A DNA stretch of 64,000 nt from Flavobacterium antarcticum DSM 19726. Lineage in GTDB: Bacteria > Bacteroidota > Bacteroidia > Flavobacteriales > Flavobacteriaceae. The stretch is from the NCBI RefSeq assembly GCF_000419685.1, contig NZ_ATTM01000003.1, forward strand, positions 186,846 through 250,845, in the 5' to 3' direction. Made by a program: the position numbers and the translations under genes. The notes under the pieces are model-generated. The model was not told the DNA's origin and did not search any database. It worked only from the letters and a program-made list of their open reading frames with translations. Below are positions 51,805 through 60,700 of this stretch, piece after piece (the stretch's first letter is position 1; every line of letters begins with the position of its first letter).

Positions 51805-52536
51805 ATGAAGTATCCATACATAATTATTGACGACAATCCGCAAGACGTTTTGGAAACGCAGTCCGCATTTGACAGCTTTTCAAACTATTTCTTGTTGGGT
51901 AAAGCTGATAATTATGACGATGCTGTAAATTTAGTTCTAGAACACAATCCAAAATTGATTGTTTTAGAAATTGATCCTGAAAATAAAGAAAGTCGGTTGT
52001 CTTTGGCGCTAATTAACGAATTGCATCGGTTTGTTAAAACAATGCCGCGAATTGTAGTTTTGACTAAAGGAAAAGAGTTGGCTTACGAAGCTTTAAAAAA
52101 TGAAGTTTTCGATTATTTGCTAAAACCACTAAACATTCATGAGTTGCGTAAAACCATCATGAAGTTTGAACGGAATGTGGAAGATACGCCAACTACCATT
52201 TGCATTAAATCCTATGGCGACTACCGATTTGTAGATACTGAAGATATTGTTTATTTGCAAGCGGACAATAATTCGACGGATTTATACATTAATAACGGTG
52301 ACACAATTACTGCTTTCAAAACCTTGAAACATTTTGAAAATACGTTGCCGCCACAATTTGTGAGAATTCACAACAGTTATATCATTAATATGAATTATGT
52401 TTCCCGAATTCATTTGGGAAATAATGTTTGCTACATTAAAAACAGTAAAGTCCAACTCCCATTTTCTAAATCTTACAAGAAAAATGTGGATTTAATTATA
52501 AGTTTGATTTCTAATAATGACTTCAAGGAATTGTAA
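51805..52536 (+). CDS. LytTR-type response regulator with degenerate receiver
   Basis: A 243-residue regulator with a receiver domain (about residues 1-122) and a LytTR DNA-binding domain (about 138-235: YGDYRFVDTEDIVYLQADNN, FVRIHNSYIINMNYV). The acidic pair D9-D10 and the lysine K107 (YLLKPL) are kept, but the phospho-acceptor position in LIVLEID is Glu55 instead of Asp. It therefore probably does not accept phosphate in the usual way, or is held active. No LytS-type kinase adjoins it. A terminator follows the stop codon. Confidence 0.9.
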   Translation: MKYPYIIIDDNPQDVLETQSAFDSFSNYFLLGKADNYDDAVNLVLEHNPKLIVLEIDPENKESRLSLALINELHRFVKTMPRIVVLTKGKELAYEALKNEVFDYLLKPLNIHELRKTIMKFERNVEDTPTTICIKSYGDYRFVDTEDIVYLQADNNSTDLYINNGDTITAFKTLKHFENTLPPQFVRIHNSYIINMNYVSRIHLGNNVCYIKNSKVQLPFSKSYKKNVDLIISLISNNDFKEL

Positions 52537-52556
52537 TAATTTTCTGATTAAAATAT

Positions 52557-52592
52557 AAAATGCTCTACTTAATACGTGGAGCATTTTTTTTT
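52557..52592 (+). terminator. Rho-independent terminator after the LytTR regulator
   Basis: AAAATGCTCTAC pairs with GTGGAGCATTTT (one wobble), followed by a run of T. It separates the regulator from the small peptide gene downstream. Confidence 0.88.
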
Positions 52593-52708
52593 ATAACTGT
52601 TTAACTAAATACAATAATTAATTAAACGCTTTTCAAAATTTCAACTACCCCTCAAAACCATCCATTCACTCACGAACGAGATGCATCTACACAATACCAC
52701 TTTAAATG

Positions 52709-52740
52709 TTTGACTATCAAGTTCTACTGATGTAGTTTTA
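52709..52740 (+). promoter_or_regulatory. Putative promoter for the small secreted peptide
   Basis: TTTG at 52709-52712, a 20-bp spacer and TAGTTTTA at 52733-52740 (seven of eight). It implies a leader of about 60 nt before ATG 52809 and independent expression. Confidence 0.5.
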
Positions 52741-52808
52741 CACTATCAAAATGAAACAAATCATTTTAAACAAGTAAAAAAAATATTAAAATATAAAATC
52801 CTACTATC

Positions 52809-52982
52809 ATGAAAAAAGTAATCGCAATCGTATTTGTAATCGCAATCGCAATTTTAGGTTTGTCATCTTACAACACAAATCAAATTAAGAAATCAAGCAA
52901 ATCAGATAATTTGATTGCTGAATTGAAAACTGGTGGTAATGGCGGAGTAGTTATCGGACAAAATAAAAAACTAGATGATTAA
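52809..52982 (+). CDS. Small secreted peptide (57 residues)
   Basis: Begins MKKVIAIVFVIAIAILGLSS, a signal-peptide-like start with a strongly hydrophobic core, followed by a short polar region and the glycine-rich tail LKTGGNGGVVIGQNKKLDD. I do not recognise the family. It has its own promoter-like sequence and a terminator directly after the stop, so it is a complete small gene rather than a chance frame. It sits between a LytTR regulator and a TPR sensor kinase. A signalling peptide or small envelope protein are both possible. Confidence 0.65.
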   Translation: MKKVIAIVFVIAIAILGLSSYNTNQIKKSSKSDNLIAELKTGGNGGVVIGQNKKLDD

Positions 52983-53002
52983 TTCATCGTCAATATAATT
53001 TG

Positions 53003-53031
53003 AAGGACTATCGAAAGATGGTCCTTTTTTT
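53003..53031 (+). terminator. Rho-independent terminator after the small peptide gene
   Basis: AAGGACTATC pairs with GATGGTCCTT (one wobble) around a GAAA tetraloop, followed by seven or more T. It would isolate the peptide mRNA from the kinase mRNA. Confidence 0.9.
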
Positions 53032-53046
53032 ATTGAGATTGTTTCG

Positions 53047-53054
53047 TACTTTTG
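53047..53054 (+). promoter_or_regulatory. Putative -7 element for the sensor kinase
   Basis: TACTTTTG is an exact TANNTTTG match directly after the peptide-gene terminator. It covers the TTG at 53052, so that codon cannot be the start; the TTG at 53076 is left. Confidence 0.5.
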
Positions 53055-53075
53055 ACTGGATTAAATCAATTTTCA

Positions 53076-55106
53076 TTGAAAACTTTCTACTGTCTTTTTA
53101 TAATTATTTCACTATCACTCGCTGCATGTAAAGACGACACGGCAATATCATTAGAAAATGTAAACAATGATAGTTTAAATTTTTACTTTGAAAAAGCAAA
53201 TCAAGAATCTTTAGATTTTAAAAGCAGACATAACGCGGCTGATAGTATAAAGAAAATTATAAGTTCACTTCCGAACGATTCATTAAATCGAAAAAATTAT
53301 TTTAAGCTTGCCAATCGCTACTTTAATATGAATGCGATGGATAATTACAGAGAAACTACTGAATTAATAATTTCTCACGCAACTGCAGCAAAAGACTCAA
53401 CGAGCTTAGCAAAAGCATATAGCTATTTAGGAGATTATTTTGGTAGCAAGTTCGAATCAGAGAAAGCTTATCAAAATTATTTTTTCGCCGAAAAAATTTA
53501 TTCTAAACTACACGATGATTCAAAAGTTGCTAAAACACTTTTAAACAAATCTGTAATTCAATTTAACGAGAAAGATTTTATTGGTAGTGAAAGATCAGCG
53601 ATTAATGCGTTAGAAATTTTAAAAAAAACAAGCAGTGATGAGTTAACATACGAGGCCAATAATGTTCTAGGAGTTATTTATTTCGAGTTGAGTGAATTTG
53701 ATAAAGCTATTGAATATCATAATAAGGCACTACTAATTTTAAAAAAACAAAATGTTCCTTTCGAATTCCAATCAAAAGCTACTTCACTAAATAATTTAGG
53801 AGCCGTTTACCAAAAAAGGAAAAACTATAAAAAGGCATTAGCGTATTATAATGAAAGTTTAAAGTCAAAAAACATTTTCGAAAATAAGGTTTCCTTATAT
53901 GCCACAGTAATTGACAACATTGCCTATTCTAAATTTAAATTAAATGATTTAAATTCTCTACCAGGTTTGTTTTACGAATCTTTAAAAATCAGAGATAGTA
54001 TAAAATATTTTCCCGGTATTGTAGGAAGTAAACTTAATCTTTCAGAGTTCTATGCTTTCAAACAAAACATCCCGCTATCCCAAAAATTTGCAAAAGAAGC
54101 TTATTCATTAGCAAAAGAAAAAAAATTAAGTAACGAAGAATTACTTTCACTTAAGCAACTTTCAAAAGTAGATCCAAAAAACTCTTCCTTCTATTCCTCA
54201 AATTATATTCGAATTAACGACAGCTTACAACTTTCAGAGCGTCAAATTAGAAATAAGCTAGCTCGAATTGAGTTTGAAACAGATGAGCTTATTGAACAAA
54301 AAGACAAGTTAGTGGAACAAAGACAATCCCTGATCTACCTGGGTTTTTCACTGTTGGTGATTGGAATTTTTGTTTATGTGATTCGGATTCAAGCTTCTAA
54401 AAATCGCGAATTATTATTGGTTCAAGAGCAACAAGCGGCTAATGAAGAAATCTATCAACTGATGTTAACCCAACAAGAAAAGGTGGAAGAAGTACGCCAA
54501 CTCGAGAAAATAAAAATTGGCCAGGAATTACACGACAGTATTCTAGGTAAATTATTTGGAACACGGATGGATTTAGGCCGACTCAATTCAAGTACTGATG
54601 CAGAAGATATTGAAAAAAGAACTACTTTTATTGATCAATTACAAACCCTTGAAGGGGAAATCCGCGAAATTTCACACGATTTAAATACAGAGAAAACAGC
54701 CGTTTTCAATAACTTTGTATTAATGGTTTCCAATTTTATTGAAAATCAAAGAACTGCATACGGAACTCTTATTAATGTTGAAAAAGACGAAAAAATTGAT
54801 TGGAATGAACTTGACAACATCACTAAAATCAATTTGTATCGCGTATTGCAAGAGTCATTTCAGAACATAAATAAGTATGCAAATGCATCAAAAATAGAGC
54901 TGAGTTTTAAACTAAAAAACGATGTTTTAGAATTAAAAATTAAAGACAACGGACAAGGTTTTGACGTAAAAAAGAAAAAGAAAGGCATCGGATTAAAGAA
55001 CATGACGAGCCGAATGAAAACCTTAAATGGAACAATGCATATTGATTCGAAAATAGGTAGTGGCACTACCTTATTGTTTAAAGTACCCAAAAACAACCCC
55101 AAATAA
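53076..55106 (+). CDS. TPR-containing sensor histidine kinase
   Basis: A 676-residue kinase. The N-terminus (KTFYCLFIIISLSLAAC) is a lipoprotein-type signal with cysteine near residue 18. Six or so TPR motifs fill about residues 90-330 (for example YEANNVLGVIYFELSEFDKA). A coiled-coil precedes a membrane helix at about 419-438, and a cytoplasmic HisKA_3 domain with His486 in QELHDSILGKLFG leads to the ATPase domain (DNGQGFDVKKKKKGIGLKNM). The TPR part should face the periplasm. No ATG is available for the first 88 codons; TTG 53076 is the best start. The receiver gene follows 6 bp after the stop. Confidence 0.88.
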   Translation: MKTFYCLFIIISLSLAACKDDTAISLENVNNDSLNFYFEKANQESLDFKSRHNAADSIKKIISSLPNDSLNRKNYFKLANRYFNMNAMDNYRETTELIISHATAAKDSTSLAKAYSYLGDYFGSKFESEKAYQNYFFAEKIYSKLHDDSKVAKTLLNKSVIQFNEKDFIGSERSAINALEILKKTSSDELTYEANNVLGVIYFELSEFDKAIEYHNKALLILKKQNVPFEFQSKATSLNNLGAVYQKRKNYKKALAYYNESLKSKNIFENKVSLYATVIDNIAYSKFKLNDLNSLPGLFYESLKIRDSIKYFPGIVGSKLNLSEFYAFKQNIPLSQKFAKEAYSLAKEKKLSNEELLSLKQLSKVDPKNSSFYSSNYIRINDSLQLSERQIRNKLARIEFETDELIEQKDKLVEQRQSLIYLGFSLLVIGIFVYVIRIQASKNRELLLVQEQQAANEEIYQLMLTQQEKVEEVRQLEKIKIGQELHDSILGKLFGTRMDLGRLNSSTDAEDIEKRTTFIDQLQTLEGEIREISHDLNTEKTAVFNNFVLMVSNFIENQRTAYGTLINVEKDEKIDWNELDNITKINLYRVLQESFQNINKYANASKIELSFKLKNDVLELKIKDNGQGFDVKKKKKGIGLKNMTSRMKTLNGTMHIDSKIGSGTTLLFKVPKNNPK

Positions 55107-55112
55107 ATCAAA

Positions 55113-55574
55113 ATGAAGAAAAAAATTCAATTATTAATGGTCGACGACCATCCCTTTATTCTTCAAGCCTACAAAAATACTTTGAATGGTTTTAAGAAAG
55201 ACGAGTACGAGATAATTTGTACTGAAGCGATTTCAGGAAAATCAGGTTATGAAATTATTGAAAATAGCCCTGTCCATTTTGACGTTGCTTTTTTTGACAT
55301 CAGCATTCCCACTTATCCTGAAAAAAATATTGAATCAGGTGTCGATTTAGCAGTACTTCTGCGAAAAAGAATGCCCGAATGCAAAATATTTTTGCTTACA
55401 ATGCACAGTGAAAAATTAAAATTCAAATACTTTTTTGATACCGTGAAACCACAAGGATTAGTCGTCAAAAATGATTTGACTTTTGAAGAATTAATTTATG
55501 CTTTTGAAAAAGTATTAAACGGTGGTACGTATTTAAGCGAAACCGTTCTACAAATGATGGTGGACGATCATTAA
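55113..55574 (+). CDS. Receiver-only response regulator
   Basis: A 153-residue protein containing a NarL-type receiver domain: acidic pair Asp11-Asp12, phospho-acceptor Asp62 in VAFFDISIP, Thr in LLTMHS and Lys in GLVVKND. Partner regulators of HisKA_3 kinases normally continue with a LuxR helix-turn-helix to about 210 residues; here the protein stops after LSETVLQMMVDDH and no HTH coding remains downstream, where the convergent thiL begins. It may relay phosphate to another protein. It is co-transcribed with the TPR kinase. Confidence 0.9.
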   Translation: MKKKIQLLMVDDHPFILQAYKNTLNGFKKDEYEIICTEAISGKSGYEIIENSPVHFDVAFFDISIPTYPEKNIESGVDLAVLLRKRMPECKIFLLTMHSEKLKFKYFFDTVKPQGLVVKNDLTFEELIYAFEKVLNGGTYLSETVLQMMVDDH

Positions 55575-55612
55575 AAAAATCTGCATTGGAAGATTAATTT
55601 TCTTCCAATGCA
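55573..55612 (-). terminator. Terminator for thiL
   Basis: TGCATTGGAAGA (55582-55593) and TCTTCCAATGCA (55601-55612) are perfect 12-bp arms. On the minus strand the stem is followed by a run of T. One arm overlaps the last codons of thiL. Confidence 0.8.
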
Positions 55613-56643
55613 TTCCAACCTCTCGCACGTAATTCAATTTTAGTATTGGCACGTGTGATTAAATGTACGCCTTCACTTTCTTGCGTCATGTGACCAATAA
55701 TAGTAAAGTGTGGATTCGCTTTAATTTTTTCAAAATCTTCCATTTTGATGGTAAAAAGCAACTCATAATCTTCGCCACCATTAATTGCCACTGTTGTAGA
55801 ATCAATGTTGAATTCCTCGCAAACGTTAATTAATTGAGGATCAATCGGTAATTTGTCTTCGTATAAATTACAGCCTACTTTCGAACTTTTACACAAGTGA
55901 ATAATTTCTGAAGAAAGTCCGTCAGAAATATCAATCATTGAAGTCGGTTTTAATTCTAAAGCATGAAATAAAGTTCGGACATCCGTCCTCGCTTCAGGTT
56001 TCAATTGACGTTCTACTAAATAAGCGTACAAATCTAAATCAGGTTGTGAATTTGGATTGACCAAAAAGACTTGTTTTTCCCGTTCTAAAACCTGCAATCC
56101 CATGTATGCTGAACCCACATCACCTGTAACCACTAATAAATCAGATTCTCCTGCTCCATCTCGGTACACAAGATCTTCTGCATTCGCCTCTCCAATTGCA
56201 GTAATACTAATAATCAATCCCTTCTGAGAAGAAGTTGTATCTCCACCAATTACATCCACTTTATAATGATTTGCAGCCAAATTGATTCCCTCAAAAAGTT
56301 CATCAAGTGCTTCTAATGGAAAACGATTTGAAACGGCTATAGAAACTGTAATCTGTGTTGGTTTCGCATTCATCGCACAAATATCCGATAAGTTAACAAC
56401 CACCGCTTTGTAACCCAAATGTTTCAATGGCATGTAAGCCAAATCAAAATGAACGCCTTCGATTAACAAATCAGTTGAAATCACCGCTTTTTTACCGCCA
56501 AAATCTAAAACTGCAGCGTCGTCACCAATGCCTTTCAAAGTGGAAGGTTGAACAACTTTAAAATTTTGCGTTAAATGGTCAATTAAACCAAATTCACCTA
56601 ATTGTCCAAGACTCGTACGTTGCTGATTTTTATCTTCAATCAT
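55594..56643 (-). CDS. thiL: Thiamine-monophosphate kinase
   Basis: A 349-residue enzyme that phosphorylates thiamine monophosphate to the active diphosphate. Family motifs are GIGDDAAVLDF (about residues 39-49), STDLLIEGVHFD (about 56-67), NLSDICAMNAKPTQITVS (about 84-101) and GGDTTSSQKG plus DISDGLSSEI (about 133 and 238). Length is normal. The gene is convergent with the kinase/receiver pair and has a -7 word at 56670. Confidence 0.96.
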   Translation of the reverse strand: MIEDKNQQRTSLGQLGEFGLIDHLTQNFKVVQPSTLKGIGDDAAVLDFGGKKAVISTDLLIEGVHFDLAYMPLKHLGYKAVVVNLSDICAMNAKPTQITVSIAVSNRFPLEALDELFEGINLAANHYKVDVIGGDTTSSQKGLIISITAIGEANAEDLVYRDGAGESDLLVVTGDVGSAYMGLQVLEREKQVFLVNPNSQPDLDLYAYLVERQLKPEARTDVRTLFHALELKPTSMIDISDGLSSEIIHLCKSSKVGCNLYEDKLPIDPQLINVCEEFNIDSTTVAINGGEDYELLFTIKMEDFEKIKANPHFTIIGHMTQESEGVHLITRANTKIELRARGWNALEEN

Positions 56644-56669
56644 TATAAAAAGTAATTTTTTTAGAGTCG

Positions 56670-56677
56670 CAAAGGTA
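56670..56677 (-). promoter_or_regulatory. Putative -7 element for thiL
   Basis: TACCTTTG on the minus strand, an exact TANNTTTG match, 26 bp before the ATG. I see no TPP riboswitch in the 208-bp gap upstream. Confidence 0.45.
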
Positions 56678-56851
56678 CGAACAATCAGGGTTTATAAATT
56701 ACTTTTATAATTTATGTAACAAAGTCGGCTCATTCGCCACTAATTAGTTAAACAACTTATAAAGATTTAGATACTTAATGCCAATTCTTTACAATAAGAC
56801 AATCTAATTTATCAGTAAAAAGAAATTTTAAAACCTAAAAAAATCAATTAT

Positions 56852-57727
56852 ATGAAACTTAAAATTACAAATTTAAGTAAGACCTATAAAAACGGCGTTA
56901 AAGCATTAGACCACTTAAATTTAGAAATTGGAGCAGGAATGTTTGGTCTTTTGGGACCAAATGGCGCTGGAAAATCATCGCTAATGCGAACCATCGCTAC
57001 TTTGCAAAAACCCGATTCTGGAAGTATTGAATTTGACGGAATCAATATACTGGAAAATGAAATGGAACTTCGAAAAGTGCTGGGTTATTTGCCACAAGAA
57101 TTTGGCGTTTATCCCAATATGTCGGCTAAAAATCTTTTAGATTATTTTGCAAGATTAAAAGGAATTTCTTCTGCTAAAGAAAGAGATGCGATTGTTAAAA
57201 AAGTTTTAGAAGTAACCAATTTATACGACCAAAGAAATAAACATGTCAGCGGTTATTCTGGTGGTATGAAACAACGTTTTGGAATTGCACAATTATTACT
57301 GAACAATCCAAAATTGATTATTGTGGATGAACCAACTGCTGGTTTAGATCCTGCAGAACGCCACCGATTTTTAAATGTTTTACGTGAAATTGGAACCAAT
57401 CATACCGTTATATTTTCAACACACATTGTGGACGACGTGAAAGAATTGTGTCACAATATGGCAATTTTAAACGGTGGAAAAATTTTGGCACACGGAACTC
57501 CAAAAGAAGCAGAAGACCGTTTGAGAGGACACATTTGGACAAAAATTATTATACGCGAAGATTTAGAAGAATACAAAGCGAATTTTAATGTTATTTCCGA
57601 AAAGTATAACCAAGACAACACCTTAAACATCAAAGTTTACAGTGAAACAGCTCCGAACGACACGTTCATAAATGCTGAACCCCAACTGGAAGATGTTTAT
57701 TTTGTTGCACTTAAATCCGACCAATAA
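56852..57727 (+). CDS. ABC transporter ATP-binding protein
   Basis: A 291-residue ABC ATPase with Walker A GPNGAGKS (about residues 37-44), signature YSGGMKQR (about 135-142) and Walker B LIIVDEPTAGLD (about 155-166), followed by the H-loop STHIVDD. The C-terminal 60 residues match the DUF4162-like tail of CcmA/NatA-type exporters. It ends one base before the permease/peptidase gene starts and must provide its ATPase. Confidence 0.95.
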   Translation: MKLKITNLSKTYKNGVKALDHLNLEIGAGMFGLLGPNGAGKSSLMRTIATLQKPDSGSIEFDGINILENEMELRKVLGYLPQEFGVYPNMSAKNLLDYFARLKGISSAKERDAIVKKVLEVTNLYDQRNKHVSGYSGGMKQRFGIAQLLLNNPKLIIVDEPTAGLDPAERHRFLNVLREIGTNHTVIFSTHIVDDVKELCHNMAILNGGKILAHGTPKEAEDRLRGHIWTKIIIREDLEEYKANFNVISEKYNQDNTLNIKVYSETAPNDTFINAEPQLEDVYFVALKSDQ

Positions 57728-57728
57728 T

Positions 57729-60700
57729 ATGTTTTCAACTATATTCAACTTTGAGTTTAAAAGATGGTTGAAAAACCCGTCTTTTTATATTTTTATATTC
57801 CTGTTTTTTATCATGTCTGCTTTTATTGCTGCAACAAGTTTTGGTGTTTTTGACAGCATTACCGCATCACGAGGAAGCAATTCTATGGCAAATTCACCGT
57901 TAGCGTTAAGCGAATTTATCAACGGGATGAATTACTTAATCTATTTCCTACTTCCCATCATTATTGGTTCGTCGGTATACCGGGATTTCAGGTACAACAT
58001 GCACACGATTTTGTTTAGTTATCCTTTTACAAAATGGGATTATATTGGCGGAAAATTTTTAAGTTCCTTACTGGTTGTCATCATTATTACGTTGTCAATA
58101 ATGGCGGGAATTACAGTGGCTTCTGTCCTTCCTTGGGCTAATCAGGATTTATTGCTTCCGTTTAATATGTTGGCGTATGTTCAAATTTATCTTGTTTACG
58201 TCATCCCTAATTTATTCTTTTTTGGGGTAATTATTTTTGCTTTAGTGACGATTACCAGAAATATTTCTGTGGGTTTCATAGGAGTAATTGTGCTGATTTT
58301 AATTACCATAATCTTAAGCAGTTTTACACGAGATATTGATAATCGTTACATGGTGGCACTTTTTGAACCCTTTGGCGAGGAAGCGCTAGGCTATTACACC
58401 AAATATTGGACTGTTGCTGAACAAAACAATAATTTACTTCCTTTTAAAGAAGTCATTATTTACAATCGCTTGATTTGGTTAGGTATTTCGTCCTTAGTTT
58501 TGGGATTACTTTATTATTTCTTTTCCTTTACACAAACGGCTTTAACTTTTGGAAGAAGCAAAAAGAACGATCGTGTAACTAAAAATAATTTTGGGGGAAT
58601 TACAGCGATCAAACTTCCAACAGTAAAATATGATTACAGCGGTTGGCAGAACTTCAAAACAATGTGGAGCTTATCTCATTTTGATTTCAAATTCATCATT
58701 AAAAATTTTGCCTTCTTAATTATTGCATTTGTAGGCTTACTCGTTTTACTTTTGATGTCAATGACTGCAGGTCAAGTTTTTGGAACAAGTACTTATCCCG
58801 TTACGTGGCAAATGTTGATGCTTCCTGGAACCTTTTTCAGCTTTTTTATCAATATCTTGACTTTCTTATTTGCGGGAATGCTGATCCATCGTGGCGATAC
58901 TTCACGAATGGGCAACTTAATTGACGTTACTCCTATTCCAAACTGGGCTTTATTAGGTTCAAAATTCATTGCATTAATCAAGATGCAAATTGTTCTACTT
59001 TTAATCATCGTTATCGCTGGAGTTTCTATTCAAGCGTATCATGGCTATTATAATTTTGAACTCGGACATTATTTCTTTGAATTGTATGCGTTGAAATTAA
59101 TCAACTTTGTAATCTGGGCTTTTCTAGCGGTATTTATACAAACCATTTTTAAAAATTACCTTCTTGGATTCTTTGTTTTATTGATCTTATCTATTGGAAT
59201 TCAGTTTTTACCTTTATTAGGAATTGAGCAAGCAATCTTTAATTTCAACTCAGGTGCAAACTACAATTATTCGGACATGAACGGGTATGGAAATAGCATC
59301 GAATTATATTATGTCTATAAAATATATTGGTCGCTTTTTGGAATTTCATTGTTCTGTTTGGCTTTATTATTTTGGAAAAGAGGGATTCCAATGTCTGCGA
59401 AAGAAACTTTTTCAAATGCTAAAAAACGATTCAACGTTTCTTTTGGAGCGGTATTAGCGATCAGTTTAATTAGCTTTTTCGCACTTGGAAGTTACATTTA
59501 TTATGTAAACAACATTGAAAACCCACGCTACTCAGATAAAGAAAGTGAACAACAAGCAGTGGATTGGGAGAAAAACTATAAAAAATTCGAGCATTATGCC
59601 CAACCTAGAATTACCGATATTAAAGTCAACATGGATATTTTTCCAAACACAAGAGACTTTAAAGCAGCAGGTTCTTATTGGTTAAAGAATAAAACTAAAA
59701 AAACGATTGACTCTTTGTTTGTTAACTTTAACGATTATCCAACTGTTTTTAAATTTGATGCTGAAACAACATTAGTTTTGAAAGATTCATTGTTTAATTT
59801 CAATATTTATAAATTAAAGACAGCTTTACAACCTGGAGATTCGATTCGAATGAATTGGGAAATCACGAATAAACCCAATACAATTTTACGTGACAACTCC
59901 CCAGTTTTAGCCAATGGAACTTTTATTAGTAACGGTTATTTCCCGAGCATTGGATATTCAAGTAATGGCGAATTAGAAGACGATAAAACGCGCGAAAAAT
60001 ATGGCTTGAAGCCAAAAGAACGCATGGCAAAAGCTACGGATTCTATCGCTCGAATGAATAATTACATTTCTAACGATGCGGATTGGGTTTCGTTTGAAAC
60101 TACGGTAAGCACGTCTGACGACCAAATTGCGATCGCACCTGGTTATCTTGAAAAAGAATGGAGTGAAAACGGTAGAAAATATTTCCACTACAAAATGGAT
60201 CGACCAATGTTGAATTTCTATGCCTATCAATCGGCTCGATATGAAGTTCGAAAAGACAAATGGAAAGATGTCGCTATCGAAATTTATTACCATAAAGGAC
60301 ACGAATACAACTTGGACCGAATGGTAAAAGCGGTTAAATTATCTCTTGATTACTATACTGAAAATTTCAGTCCATACCAACACCGTCAAGCTCGAATTAT
60401 TGAGTTTCCAAGAACCGGTGGTGGATTTGCACAATCATTTGCCAATACAATTCCGTTTTCAGAAGGAATTGGTTTCATTGCAAATGTTGACGACGAAGAT
60501 AAAGATGCTGTTGATTACCCGTTTTCAGTAACTTCACATGAAATGGCACATCAATGGTGGGCTCATCAAGTAATTGGTGCGAATGTACAAGGTGCAACAC
60601 TAATGTCTGAAAGTTTATCAGAATACAGTTCACTTAAAGTATTAGAAAAAGAATACGGAAAATCGCAAATGCGCATGTTCTTAAAAGACGCTTTAGATAA

